Assembly: GCF_032062135.1 (NCBI RefSeq)
Contig: NC_092858.1
Span: forward strand, 121,584,899-121,648,898
Origin: Pyxicephalus adspersus
Lineage: Eukaryota > Chordata > Amphibia > Anura > Pyxicephalidae
Direction of reading: 5' to 3'
DNA: 64,000 nucleotides
A program made the translations under genes and the position numbers. The first letter of the stretch is position 1. Each line of letters begins with the position of its first letter. Shown here one piece after another: positions 45,765-57,436 of the stretch. A model generated the notes under the pieces. It was not told the origin of the DNA and made no database searches. It worked only from the letters and a program-made list of their open reading frames with translations.

Positions 45765-47215
45765 CTCACTTCCTGACTCCAATCATTTTCCATCTATCCC
45801 AGACACCATGACTATTTGAACACCAACTCTTTACTTGACCTACTCCAGTCTGGCTTTTGTGCTGCCAATTCCACTGAAACAGCTCCTACTAAAGTGGCCA
45901 ATGACCACATCAAAGCAAAGTCACAAGGCTCATCTGTCTCCTTGATCTTTCTTCTGCTTTTGACACTGTTGACTACCCCCTTCTAATCCAAATCATGAAT
46001 TCTATTGGTATCAGTGAAACTGCTGTCTCTTGGTTTGTTTCCTACCTGTCTGACTGCTCTTTTCAAGTTTCTTTCAATAGTGATTATGGTTTCTGAAGCT
46101 CAACCTGGATAAAACTCAATTTATCAACTCCCCCCTCACATTCCAAATCTCCAGCTGACATATTCTGTATTACACACGTCAGATGATTCTTGGGTGATAT
46201 AAACTGCCAGGCTCATCTCGGATGAGAATCTGACTTGTGTATAGCGGTCGTCTGACATAGTTCATGATCTGACCTATGCCTGGCGGATCCATGAACAAAA
46301 AAAGATGAGCGACTGCAATGAAAGTAAAGGAAGGAGAGCGCAGCAGGTTGCCTCTTGCTAGTTCTTTTTCCTCCCTTCTCCATAGAACAGAACGGCACTG
46401 TATGTACAGCACTCATTTATTCATCCTTCAGTCATTTATCACTGGAAACGATTGTGAAAGATTGTTTCCAATGACAATAAGCAAGTGTGTTTGTGTAGCA
46501 TTAATAATACTGTTACTTACCCTTCCCATCAGAAACATTGTCTTGGCGTCACCTTTGATTCTGTCCTCTCCTTCACTCCACAAATTCAGAACATTTCCAG
46601 GTCTTGCCGCATTCTATTATGAATTCTGCAGCCAGACTTTTTCATCCTTCTCATCACTCTTCATCTGCTAATTCACCTTAGAATCAAATTCAAGCACCTG
46701 TGCTTTGCCTTCAGATCCACAACTCTTGTCCCACCTACCTTTCTGACCTGATGAAAAATACATTCAAGCCACTATCTTCGCTCCAATGACCTACTTATTA
46801 CTTTCTCTCTCAAGACTTTTCTAGAACTGCCCCTACTCACTGAAACTCTTTTCCTCAGCTTGCTCCCACTTTCTGCACTTTTAAGAGAACTCTTAAAACC
46901 CATCTTTACAAACTTTCCTACCCAACATCTATCTGGTTAACCCTTACTACCCACTCACCATTCCATATCGCCCTCCTATTGATTCCTTACCATACTTACT
47001 ACTGTGTTTTAATAAAACACTAAGAATACGGACTCCTGACCCTCAATGACTGGAGTCCCCACCTCTTAGATTGCAAGCTCTTCTGGGCAGGGTCCTCTCC
47101 TCCTCTTATTCCATTGTTTGTATCTGTCTGTCATTTGCTACCCCTATTTACTGTACAGCGCTTTGTAATATGTTAGCTCTGTATACTAATAATAGGAATG
47201 AATGACATTCCATAT
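45765..47215 (+). pseudogene. L2/CR1-type LINE, RT to 3' end, broken and interrupted
   Basis: Plus-strand frames give QSGFCAANSTET, then LSSAFDTVDYPLL (the RT palm motif D(L)SAAFDTVDH), then SWFVSYLSD and LKLNLDKTQF, in the order of L2/CR1 reverse transcriptases. After the MITE at 46166-46503 comes LGVTFDSVLSFTPQIQNI, then a decayed C-terminus and a 3' tail with TGTACAGCGCTTTGTAATATG. The catalytic FADD segment is not obvious, and frameshifts and stops are frequent. The tail matches the SINE tails in this window, implying that this LINE family supplied the SINE with its retrotransposition machinery. Confidence 0.78.
46166..46503. mobile_element. Frog MITE, copy 3, diverged, inside the LINE
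   Basis: Starts near GTATTACACACGTCAGATGA and ends GCAAGTGTGTTTGTGTAGC. Interior words ATGAACAAAAAAAGATGAGC, GAAAGATTGTTTCCAATGAC and GGCGGATCCATGAAC are diverged forms of the family. This copy is the most decayed of the five, so it is probably the oldest. It separates the RT core of the LINE from the downstream domain. Confidence 0.7.
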
Positions 47216-50200
47216 ATGCTATACAACAATAAAACAGTGTTAAACCCCTTGACTATCTATGGTCTTTGCCCAAAACGTACCATTCTATCTTTTGATTTCC
47301 TCATTTAAAAAGATCATATCCATTCTGGTGAGCACTTCAGATATTTTTAAATTTAACATTCTCTCATTTTCAAATATTTCTGAAATTTCTCAGTGACATA
47401 GTTACTTACACTATTTTATATAAAATAGTAATAGTATTAAATAACTCTTGGAAGTCAGGTAACTAATGTTATTAGTGGACACCATTCCCATTGGCTGGTA
47501 GTTGCAACCTTCCAGTTAGTCACTACATTGTGGCCAGTGTTTGCTGGCATAGGTATGCAGTGAATGAGTTCCATGACAATAAAGATTGCTTGCCAAACCT
47601 GTAGGAAATCCATTCCAGGCAGGTTTGTCTATCATTACCAGGAGTTTCTAGCAGTTTGCTCTGCCAGAAAGAACGGTGTCAATATAAATTATCTAATATA
47701 GGAAAAAGGTTGACTTCCTAATTTGATATTGTCTAGTACTAGGCAAAATATCTAAACTAGTCTTGTTTTCAGAATATATATAATGTTTCACTGTTTTATT
47801 TAACTTTCAGAACTAAAATTCTAATTTTAGGATTTGTGTTGACAGTCAGCAGGTTTTTTTAATGTATTTCTGGTGATAAATACAACCGTAAGAAGGTTAA
47901 AAATATTTTTGTAATTTATAGCTGTGTGCTAGAAGATCATATACACCCTATAACCATGGACAAGGAGTCTCAAATACATATTGGTGGGATTTATGAAATA
48001 AGAGTGATTTTCTAACTCTTTGTGACCAATGTCTTACCTAATTTGCTGCTGTGTTTTAATGAAACACTAAGAATACAGACTCCTGACCCTCAATGATTGG
48101 AGTTGAAAACACTTACCCAAAAGCTTTCCCATGACCTTCCTGTTATTGTCGGACAACCCAGGCAGAACTATACTCACAAAGAATTTATTTAGGAAATGTT
48201 CAATGTTTTCCTATTAATATTACTTTTTGCAGTGCTCTAACGTTTTGGCGTCTTTGCAGGGTGATATTACAGCAGCATTACAGTTTATCAAGGCTATGCC
48301 ACTCTTTCTCAATCATTGTGAATTTATAATAGTTCTTGACAACTATCTGACAGATCTAGATCTGTGCCGAAGGACCTATTTATCTATATATATATTCTAC
48401 CCATTATTTTGTGACAGGAATGTGGGACTTGAATGTGACAGAGTGCCAAGCTGAATAGTATAACTCAGTAAGGGGCTACATTAGTTACCTGAGGACTGTA
48501 AACTATAGAAGTTTGGAGCCTAACAAGTCAATTCTCTAGACATGAAAGTTTTTATTTTAACCATATTTTGGAACTGACCTTGCATTTTAGATCATTGTGA
48601 CATGCACAATATGTAAAAATGGCACATATGAAAGAATTCTTGTAAATTCCGTCTTAAAAGTTACCACCTAACAATATACAATGTTGGCCAATTTCCATTT
48701 ACTTTTTTTTGTTGATACATGCTAAACAAACATACTTATCAGTGCAGTAAATTCTGTGATGCCCTCTTCTAATCTCACATGTTGCTGATTTAAACCCAAT
48801 CCTGCACTGCCTTCTCTCTTTTCTACGTCATTAGTAGTTGGCTGGCTCCTGAATCTTGCAGCTGACTCCCTAATAATTCAGATTCTGGGAATCTGCTGTG
48901 ATCTGCAAAAATGGTATTTACTAGTGGATAGATTTCACGTGATTACCAGACTGAATAGTCCTGCAGCCTTCTGGTAAATGTAATGTAGGTATACTGGGAA
49001 TTGTAGAATGATTTGTTCCAATAAAATGAAGTGTACCTTAAAAGACTTTGTCAACAAAATATTTTTTTTTGTAATATTCAGGTTTAAAGTTTTGGATGTG
49101 TCTTTATATATTTATCAGTCTGTTCTTTTAAACAATTAGGTCTTGTTCACACAGATAGAACAGAGAGGCTATTACTTTTGAACAACGGGTAACCCTATAG
49201 AGATTGAATGGGGTTGTTGATGGCCACCCATCAAAACCACCCCATCACTCATTCACTCAACTCCATCACTCAACTCTATTGGTTCATTTTGAACATGCAT
49301 TATGAAGGTGGCTGCACTACGGCTGGTAGGTGGGAACCAGCACAAGAGCTGCTGCAAGGCTGACTGTGCTACTAAACCTAATTATTTGGATGTCAAATTC
49401 TTTTCTTTAGCCTTGTAAAGTGGCTCCAGCAGAGCCAGCTGCAGCAGTATTCTAATGTTTATACAAGGCAATGATAGTTTTGGATACATTATCAGTAATG
49501 TTCTGTTCAGAGTTTGTTTATGAGTTCAATGATGTGAGCATACATGTGTGCTCCAATAAGGGCGGGGAAACCTAGTATGCACTTTACATTCAGACGTTAG
49601 AAAGGAGGAACAGAGGGTCAGCACAGACTGACACTCCAGGAAGTGTTAGAACTAGAAAACACAAGCAGATTGAGTTGGAGATCAGTTTCCAGTCTGATTA
49701 AGCAATGGGAACAGAAATTGATCTGAAGTAGTACTTTCCAGTTTTGGCCAATGGTTTTGAAATGCACCTTCAACCAATGTTTACCAACCAATTCCACGCT
49801 TAAATTAACAAGTGAAGTGATTGGATGTGTAGGTAAATCTTCCACTGTCCCCATGACAACAACTCTTTCGTAAGAAGTGTGGGAAAAAAGTCTTTAAAAG
49901 GATCATTGACAGAAATATCAATGTTTTCCTAAGTAGAGTAGGCAAAAACTGAACACTAGATTGGTTTTACCTATCAGCAGACTTCTTTCCTTGTCTCCTG
50001 TCTAGGGAAAACAGTTGTAACTGGGGCAATAAATGTGGGGAATCCTCTTAACTCAACCTTTACTAGCAGTGAAAACTTGCAATGGACTCACAATCCTAAA
50101 CTGAAATAAAAAGTTGTGGCAAGACAAAATACAAAAATATATGCATTATTTTTTCATATATGTTGGGAGCTTAGGTTTACTATTAAGGGAATGCTGTGGG

Positions 50201-52042
50201 ACCCTGGTTCCAATTTTGCATTGGAGCCCATAGAATGAGATAATCAGGCCTTATTTTCATCAAACCATAGGCCACCGAGATACTGGTTATATCCCCACTA
50301 TTAATTTTAACTACTGCATTCACAAAGTATAGGCACATAATAGTAAACAACACAATTTCATCATCCATCTTTGTGTATTATAAAAAAATATATTTATCAA
50401 TGACCATTTAAATAAAACAGAAAAGTAATATTAAAACAAAACTCAATGATTCCACGTGCTAGTACAGAGGCACGTAGAGGCATAAGGAATTTCATATTCA
50501 GTTCCGTAAATATAAAATTATGTATACAGTAAATTTTTCATTCTAGTGAAATAAAAAGAAATGTGATAAAGTTTTCCTCTGACATAGCTATGAATGCCTA
50601 TTTTTCACATAAAAGAAGACCTGGACCTTTGTGACCATGAAGAAATTTCACGTACTTTACAATGTGCAGTGTGTATGGTGCGCAACTAATGGAAACATGG
50701 GAGGCAATGATATTTCCCTAGGCATAGTGTTGGATGGTTATTATAAATAAGTCAAGAAGGGCATAATAGAAGCGTTCCTGCACTGATATGATATGGAACG
50801 AAAGGCTGTTATCTCACCATCCACTCGATATCTTGGCCAGACAGAGAGCAGAGATTAACTCTACCTAGGAATAACCTAACCGTGGATGATTGCAGTTCTC
50901 TGTTTTCACTATGCATTCTGCTGGAATTATAACAAGAAGCATGTTGATCATCAATATCATTGTTTTCAAAGTTACTTGTTGTACTTAATTTCCAAAGGAA
51001 AAAAGAAGGGGAGTGAGCACATGTGAAATGTATATATATTATCAGCATTTACAGCATCAGTACATGGTCTGATTTTTCATTTGATTCAAAAAAGACATGA
51101 GCTGTACCTTCATGAATGGGGTTATGAAGGCAGTGTCATCATAAAACGTATGTGCTTTGTAATAAATAAAGCCGCTGCTTAGAATGACAGCATGATTTCA
51201 GTATGCTGGGCAATTTATGCTGTTGTTTTCTATTGTAAGTAATCATCTGAGCAAGTGTGCTTTAAAGAGGAAACCCAGTTATTTCATTTAAAATAAACAT
51301 TTTTTTTGTAATACTATACTTCCACATGCCACTGTTACCTGCTAAAATGCTGCTAGATGCCACCAGTTTTTTTATTTTAATCAACAGCCAGTGTCATTCA
51401 AGTAACGTCCCATGATGCCATACTATTGAGAACATCCTCCTGAAAGTGCATAATCTTGCTGCCTATCATACTCCTTATACAGGCATTTCTTTACCTAGTC
51501 CCTAGATTTAAAGGGATAGGCGAAGCGGGAGTTTATGCTGCCGGAAAGACAGGAAGCTGTGTTACCCTTTTACTTTTGCTGTATAGCAGGTGAAAAGTTC
51601 CATTTAAGTCCTTGCAATCTATAAAGTAGATTTCAAGGGAGAAACAAATCCAGTCAAATATCTACAGACTCCACTAGAACTTTTAACCTGCACACACACA
51701 CTTTTCCCCAGTAACATAGGAACAATTGTATAATGGTCTTAGAAGCTTGACAGCGGCTTGGGGTCTTTAATGGCAACAATTTAATACTAATGTAAAATGG
51801 TAGGGGTATCTTTGGTATTGCATCTTCAGTTCAGTGTACTCAATTGGTATTGGCATGGGTTTTATGGACTATAATGTGTCTGAAATGTTTTGTCCATTGA
51901 AGCCATGAGATATGCCTAGGGGCCTTACACATGTAAAGTCCTGCTGATGTCACTCCTCTGGTCATGATACAGTGCTCCAGTCTAGTGACTAAGTGTTAAA
52001 CTGGAGAATTTTTACGTAGGAGGTCACATGCCCCTCTATTCC
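47216..52042. other. Mostly single-copy stretch, no gene seen
   Basis: About 4.8 kb. It includes a 65-bp LINE piece at 48040-48104. Possible unclassified repeats lie at about 49136-49380 (TTGTTCACACAGATAGAAC) and 51261-51615 (AAAGAGGAAACCCAG to GTTCCATTTAAG), neither with a second copy here. Frames at 49618-49854 and 50809-51048 show no recognised motif. Confidence 0.4.
48040..48104 (+). mobile_element. Isolated 65-bp LINE piece
   Basis: CTGTGTTTTAATGAAACACT and AGAATACAGACTCCTGACCC match 46998-47055 in the LINE's 3' part almost base for base, but neither the preceding nor the following LINE sequence is present. It is an internal scrap and lacks the normal 3' tail. Confidence 0.7.
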
Positions 52043-52046
52043 TTAA

Positions 52047-52378
52047 GCTGCATACACACTTGCAATTATAGTCGTTGGAAAGGATCTTTCATGATCCCTT
52101 CTAACGACTTTTATTGCACCATGCATGAACGAGTATTGTACATACAGCACCGTTCTGCTCTATGCAGAGGGGGGGGGGGGGGGGAGAGAGAGACGGAGCG
52201 GCACCCTGCTGCTCGCTCTCCCCTTCACTTTACGATTGTTCGTCGTTCATCATCCATGGGTCCGCCAGGACGGGCATTCGGAAGATGAACGACGCACGCT
52301 GTACACACTTTAGATTCTCGTCCGATATCGGCCCTGAGCCGATTATTGGGCGAGAACCATTGGAAGTGTGTACGTAGC
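52047..52378. mobile_element. Frog MITE, copy 4, flanked by exact TTAA
   Basis: Starts GCTGCATACACACTTGCAAT and ends TTGGAAGTGTGTACGTAGC between TTAA (52043-52046) and TTAA (52379-52382). It has inserted at the very edge of the hAT-type MITE that follows. Contains a 16-G run (52169-52184) in a GGGGAGAGAGAG context, where other copies have GGGAGGGGGAGAGCG. The plus frames of 62-86 codons here are by-products. Confidence 0.82.
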
Positions 52379-52382
52379 TTAA

Positions 52383-52654
52383 GTCTTTTTCAATCTTTTT
52401 AACATGGGGGAACCCTTGAAATAACTTTCAGGTCTTAAGAAACCTCTTCTGTCATAACTATATCCACAGCTCACAGTATACTAATGCGGTGGTCAGTAGG
52501 AAGAATTATTTTATATTTCTTGCCAGTGGGAAGAATGCCACTCTTAGAGATGGCAAAAAGTACGTAAAACGTAAAATGGACCTGTAAGGCACAAAATTCT
52601 CAAGGAACCTCCAGCAACTTTAGGGTTCTATGGAACCCTGAATGAGAAACCCTA
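52383..52654. mobile_element. hAT-type MITE, family of 42425, left C replaced by a MITE junction
   Basis: Starts GTCTTTTTCAATCTTTTT, the family start lacking its first two bases (CA, or C with a shared A), directly after the frog MITE. It ends near GAATGAGAAACCC. Shares TGGGGGAACCCTTGAAATAA with 42425. The frog MITE landed on or within a base or two of this element's terminus. Confidence 0.7.
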
Positions 52655-54009
52655 CACTAGGACATTGGGAATCATTACTTGATACAGCAGAGAAAGGAGG
52701 GGATGCTACAGTGTATGTGTGTTAGGGTGGATGTCTTTCCAAAGAGAAAATAAAATATCTTATGAGAGTAAGGAAAATTTGGTGCAGTTAGTATTAATGC
52801 TGCATAGGTAAATGAACAAAAACACTGTCTAATATGTAGAGATATGTTGTTAAAATCTACGACAAATTGTATTTAAATGGAAAATGCTCTCACATTGTAA
52901 AGGCTACTTTGTGATCTTTATCCCAGCAATTTTTCTTCTGTAAAGCAAATGTATGTGCTATGCTCCGTATAAACACGATGTACTACCAGAACTCAATTAA
53001 TCTGAAGAAAATTGTTTTATTATGCATACATAATTTTAGACACGGGGGGCTGCTAGAGCTTTTAGTTCATATGTGTACAGCTAATTGCTGCAAGCTGTAG
53101 AGGTGCACTGTGGTGGAAATTATGTTTTGTAAAAGAAAGGCCATACCTGGTGTGAACTCTTTCTAAATCGCCACGGAGTGTGCTGTGTGAGGCCACAGGT
53201 ATTTAAAACTTGTTATGTTTTTCAATGCATAAAGAAAAAATAGGGATCTTAAAGGTATTAGAAAGAAATTTCCAAGACTGCAGGTCTTAAATGACACATA
53301 GTACAGTACTGGCAACATTCACTCATTTTATCTATAGATAGAATCATATATTTTTCCATTGCAGATTTTTCCTAAAGCAAAAGGGCAAAATATTTTATTA
53401 AAGTGGAACTCTGAACAGCTATATGCAAAACAGAGTTTGATCAATAGATTTATATCATTCAATGAGTAGGAAGATTAAGTAGCATAGAGGTAGTAACCAA
53501 TAGGATATGAACACACCAAGCATTCCCTTCCCACCAAAAAACAGGGTGCAACACAAAAACAACAACACAACAAAAATTGACCACAAAAAATGGGAGAATC
53601 TACTACTTCCTGGAGTTCTAAAAATATTGGTTGTGGAAAAAATACAAAACTAGATTTGCTTGTGTGTAACAAAGCAATGGTGTAATCACACAGCAAGGAG
53701 CTGATTAGCATGTTTCAGTGTCCTCCTTTATTTGCAGAACTCAGACTGCCAGTTAATTGCACATCAGGCAGCCTGGCGTAGTTTAATTATTAATAATATT
53801 ATAAAGTGCAAACATATTACACAAATGAGATAGAAATAGGGGACATGTACTGATGTCTCCTTTTTTTTAACCTTTTGAGCAGATAGGGTGTTTTTATCCA
53901 TTTTCAAGGAAAACATTATTTACAAAAACAATCTACTTTTTAAAAAAAAAAAAACTTTAAATAACAGGCTTGGAATGTAATGTTTACAGAAATCTATCCA
54001 TAATGACTG
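52655..54009. other. Single-copy-looking stretch, no gene seen
   Basis: AT-rich. About 52930-53180 is balanced, non-repetitive sequence and a candidate conserved non-coding element. The minus frame 53475-53711 is Cys/Phe-rich with no recognised motif. Confidence 0.45.
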
Positions 54010-54115
54010 TAAAGACCTTCTTTGTCATTTTCTGTATCTATCTGTCATTTGCTACACCTATTTAATGCACAGCCCTACGAAATATGCTGGCGCTCAACAA
54101 ATACAGTTTAATAAT
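54010..54115 (+). mobile_element. L2/CR1-type LINE 3' end fragment
   Basis: TCTGTATCTATCTGTCATTT, GCACAGCCCTACGAAATATG and CTGGCGCTCAACAAATAC parallel the last 100 bases of the LINE at 45765-47215. A normal 5'-truncated insertion. Confidence 0.7.
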
Positions 54116-54369
54116 ATTAGAGAAGAACCGGCATCTGCACATTTGACAGTGGTAGCACTCACTGCCATCCCCTTTTCACTACGGGGCCACCATGAGGGGA
54201 AGCTATATGTCAAAAAATACCGAATGCTATCATGGTATGTATTATCCAGACGGTTACCAGAATGCAATACTTTCCTATTAAACATTCCGTTAACCCTTTC
54301 CTCCCCACTAGTTCTTGTTAGGTAAAATTCCCAGAGCTCTACTTTAATGTCTAGCAGGATTGCATGAAC

Positions 54370-54370
<1 letters not shown>

Positions 54371-54411
<41 letters not shown>
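54371..54411. repeat. (TATC)n microsatellite
   Basis: About 10 TATC units, running into TCTCTC. It is the complement of the GATA motif seen at 39048. Confidence 0.95.
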
Positions 54412-54589
54412 CTCTCTTTATATCATCCTACAATAGAATGTCCAGAGGCCCCTTGAGAATAATATTCATTACCTAGATTATACTCTGTGTGCCGAAAAAA
54501 TGAAGAAATTGACCAATAGGTAAACATTTCAATAGAGAAAATGCTATTCTTATAATAACATAAATCATAGCACCAAATAGAAGAACAGA

Positions 54590-54610
54590 CATATATATAT
54601 ATATATATAT
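54590..54610. repeat. (AT)n microsatellite
   Basis: About 10 AT units. Confidence 0.9.
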
Positions 54611-55891
54611 TCATTGATGGTGTTACACTTTATATGTATCTGTTCCCACGTGTCTTTTTTTCCTAAGTGCTTTTTGACCTCTCTTAATACCTCCCCTTCT
54701 TTGATGTCTGGCTAGAAACACAAAGTAAGTACTGAAAGACTAAAGCTAACCAAGCTTTGAACTGCTATAAACTCTGTGAAAATGAAATCGATTCCGCAGT
54801 CTGATGACTAGGTAATGAACATTCAAGTTCCTCACAGCGGCATGTCACCCAACGACATCTTTATCCTTTTTATCTGCATTGAATGAGTGGATTTGCTTGT
54901 TCCGAGAGAAGCAACAGTAAATGGGCCTATGATTATTGCTTTTCCCACAGAAGTCCTTAAGGTTAAGTTCTTGATCTTCTATAAACCATTAAAGCCAAAG
55001 CTTTTTTGCTCTGTCTACTTACGGGAACCAAAAAAAAAATGTACACATTGTATAAATTAAGAATAAATTGATTCACACATTCTCTCCCAGTTTTCTCTTT
55101 TACCCTTTCCCTGCTAGAATTTCTGCTAAGAAATAAAACTCAGAAACTAATAATAATTAAATATTAGTGAGGGGGGCTAAGGTGCAGAAAGTGTGCTTTT
55201 ACAAACTGATAGAAGAATGACTCATTCTGCATACATTGCTGGACAAACTATGCAAGGATTGGATCATGTAACCTATGTAGTAATCAGATTCAAAATTCAA
55301 AATCCAGGACTTGAGGGCATCCCAGGAGAGAATACAAAAGAGAAAACAACAAGAAAATAATGCTGCAATTGATGTAAAAATTGTATATTGCATGCCTAAA
55401 AACCCTCAAGGGAATACCCTCATCTTTCCAGAGCCATTTACATACATTCGGGACACAGGATGAAACATGAGGGAGATAGGCCCTAAACATATATAGATGA
55501 CATCCTACATCCTAATCAGGGCAGCATAAAGGTATTGGGGTTAAGAAGGCAACCTCACAGTCTGAGCAAACCCATTAACAGATCATAAACTAGACAAAGT
55601 GACATAACTGAAGTGAACATCAGAGATCATATTCACAACAGCACATTAAACTTAATGGACAAAGTCCCAGAGTATGTCTGATGCAAAGTCATTTTCTGAA
55701 AGACACCGCAGGAGCCATGGCAGTCCAGCTATAGATTCCAATGTTAGGTTGATACATTAGTTACTGGTTAGAGTGCCAGGCATTGTAGGTTCCATAGGTG
55801 TTTAATATTTTAGACTACAGCAGAGTTCAGTAAAAAAACGTGTAATAAGGAGTCATGGAGTAGTAGACCATGGTACCTAGACCTATACTTA

Positions 55892-56048
55892 CCGTGTTTC
55901 CCCGAAAATAAGACACTGTCTTATATTTTTTTGGGCTTCCAAAAACACACTAGGTCTTATTTTCAGGGTAGGTCTTATATTAGGGCAGGTTGGGGGAAAA
56001 GTGCTAGGTCTTATTTTCGGGGTAGGTCTTACTTTCGGGGAAACACGG
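55892..56048. mobile_element. 157-bp mariner-type MITE
   Basis: Flanked by TA on both sides (55890-55891 and 56049-56050). Starts CCGTGTTTCCCCGAAA and ends with its exact complement; the inverted repeat extends to about 23 bp with one mismatch. TA duplication is the Tc1/mariner signature. The interior repeats AGGTCTTATTTTC(A/G)GGGTAGG three times. I recall this terminal sequence as widespread in vertebrate genomes. Confidence 0.85.
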
Positions 56049-56168
56049 TACTAGGAAGCCCTATGCTACCTAGCTAAGAAAATAGGCTGTGATGCTTGGC
56101 CCATGGAAGAATAGAGAAGAAGTGCCAAGTCCAACACAGCTGCTGTTCTGTTCACTATGGGTTATGAG

Positions 56169-57428
56169 TAGTGTTGGTGTTCGAATTCGGGTTGTCCTTA
56201 TATCCGACCCAAAAATGGCTGTTTTTGTGTAGATCTGACTCTAAAAAAACGAGATTCAAAGGTAAAAATTCAGATAAAAAATGTAAAAAAAGTGTTAAAA
56301 AAAATAAAAATGAATGGTAAGTTAATCTATTGAGTGTTTATTTAACTATTTTTTTTTACAAGTTCCTACAATATCCTACAATGACATGATATCTCTTACC
56401 CTGTAAAACACTTTCTAGCAGTAATATTATGATACATTTGTTACATTTTTCTTTTATCTACTGCAAGAAAAATGTAGCAAATGTATCATATTACTTTGCT
56501 GGAAAGTGTGTTAAGCCGCATACACACGTGCAATTCTTGTCGTTGGAAAGGATCTTTGACGATCCTTTCCAACGATAAGAACTGCAAGATGCATGAACGA
56601 GTGCTGTACATACAGCACCGTTCTGCTCTATGGAGAGGGGAGGGGGAGAGCGACGGAGCGGCACCCTGCTGCGCGCTCACCCCCTTCCCTTGCATTAGGA
56701 TCGCTCATCGTTCATCGTCCATGGATCCGCCAGGACGGATCCACGGACGATGAACGACCTGGGCTGTACACACGCCAGATTCTCGCCCGATATCTGGCCG
56801 ATGCCGATTATCGGGCGAGAAGAATTTGACATGTGTACGTAGCTTTACAGAGTAAGAGATACTTGCCAGCAGGGCATCTTCTCAATGATTGCAGCAGAGT
56901 CTGCAATATTTGAGAAGAGTGTGCCATCCCCGGGGCACTACAAATTAATTAACCTGTAGTGCCCCTGGGATCATAGTGGAACTGCAGAGTTCAGCTGCAG
57001 TTCAGTTCCCACGGTCACATGACCGTGGGAACTTTGCGGTCACAGCTCTGACAGCAGGCAATCCCCCCGGGCACTAGAGGTTGAATGAGGACTAGGTTCC
57101 CTATTCATCACATCTAGTGCGCTGTGTTCTTGAATAGAAAAGCTCTATCCAAGGACACATACTACTAGCAACAGCAATCAGGATCGCTGTTGCAGTCTTG
57201 TAGTATGTGTTCCCGAATAAAATTTCCCTATCCAAGAACACAGGACTCCCACATACAACTAGTGAATCTGATTGCTCTTGCAGCTCTTAATAGTTCCTAA
57301 AAATAACCTGAATTCTCCCACCATTGACTTCAATGGTGTTCGAATTCGGCATTCAATCACCCGAAAAAAATCTCACTATTCGATCAAATATCTGTCAAAT
57401 CGAATAGTGAGATATTCAACCAACACTA
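56169..57428. mobile_element. 1260-bp hAT-type composite element with perfect 8-bp TSD
   Basis: Starts TAGTGTTGGTGTTCGAATTC and ends TATTCAACCAACACTA, between exact 8-bp duplications GTTATGAG (56161-56168 and 57429-57436). Order: A/T-rich left part, decayed palindrome (56395-56513), frog MITE (56511-56847), CCCCGGGGCACTACA fold-back (about 56930), GGTCACATGACC fold-back (about 57015), the GGGCACTAGAGG cassette (about 57069), two GTGTTC...GAACAC stem-loops (57124-57158 and 57207-57241), then the right end. It has no transposase; the related fragment at 20507 may mark the source family. Confidence 0.85.
56511..56847. mobile_element. Frog MITE, copy 5, inside the composite
   Basis: Starts TTAAGCCGCATACACACGTG and ends CATGTGTACGTAGCTTTA. 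With TTA at both outer edges it fits a 3-bp duplication. Interior words GATCCTTTCCAACGA and GATTATCGGGCGAGA match copies 1 and 4. Same relative orientation in its host element as copy 1. Confidence 0.82.
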
Positions 57429-57436
57429 GTTATGAG

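Larger units (their letters stand above)
54116..55891. other. Mostly single-copy stretch, no gene seen
   Basis: Holds two microsatellites. About 54720-54970 is balanced and non-repetitive and could be a conserved non-coding element. No coding exon is supported. Confidence 0.45.

Noticed and set aside
52028..52377. Gly/Glu-rich frames repeated at 52 and 56 kb
   Set aside because: Same reason: translations of the MITE, with the glycine run coming from a G homopolymer.
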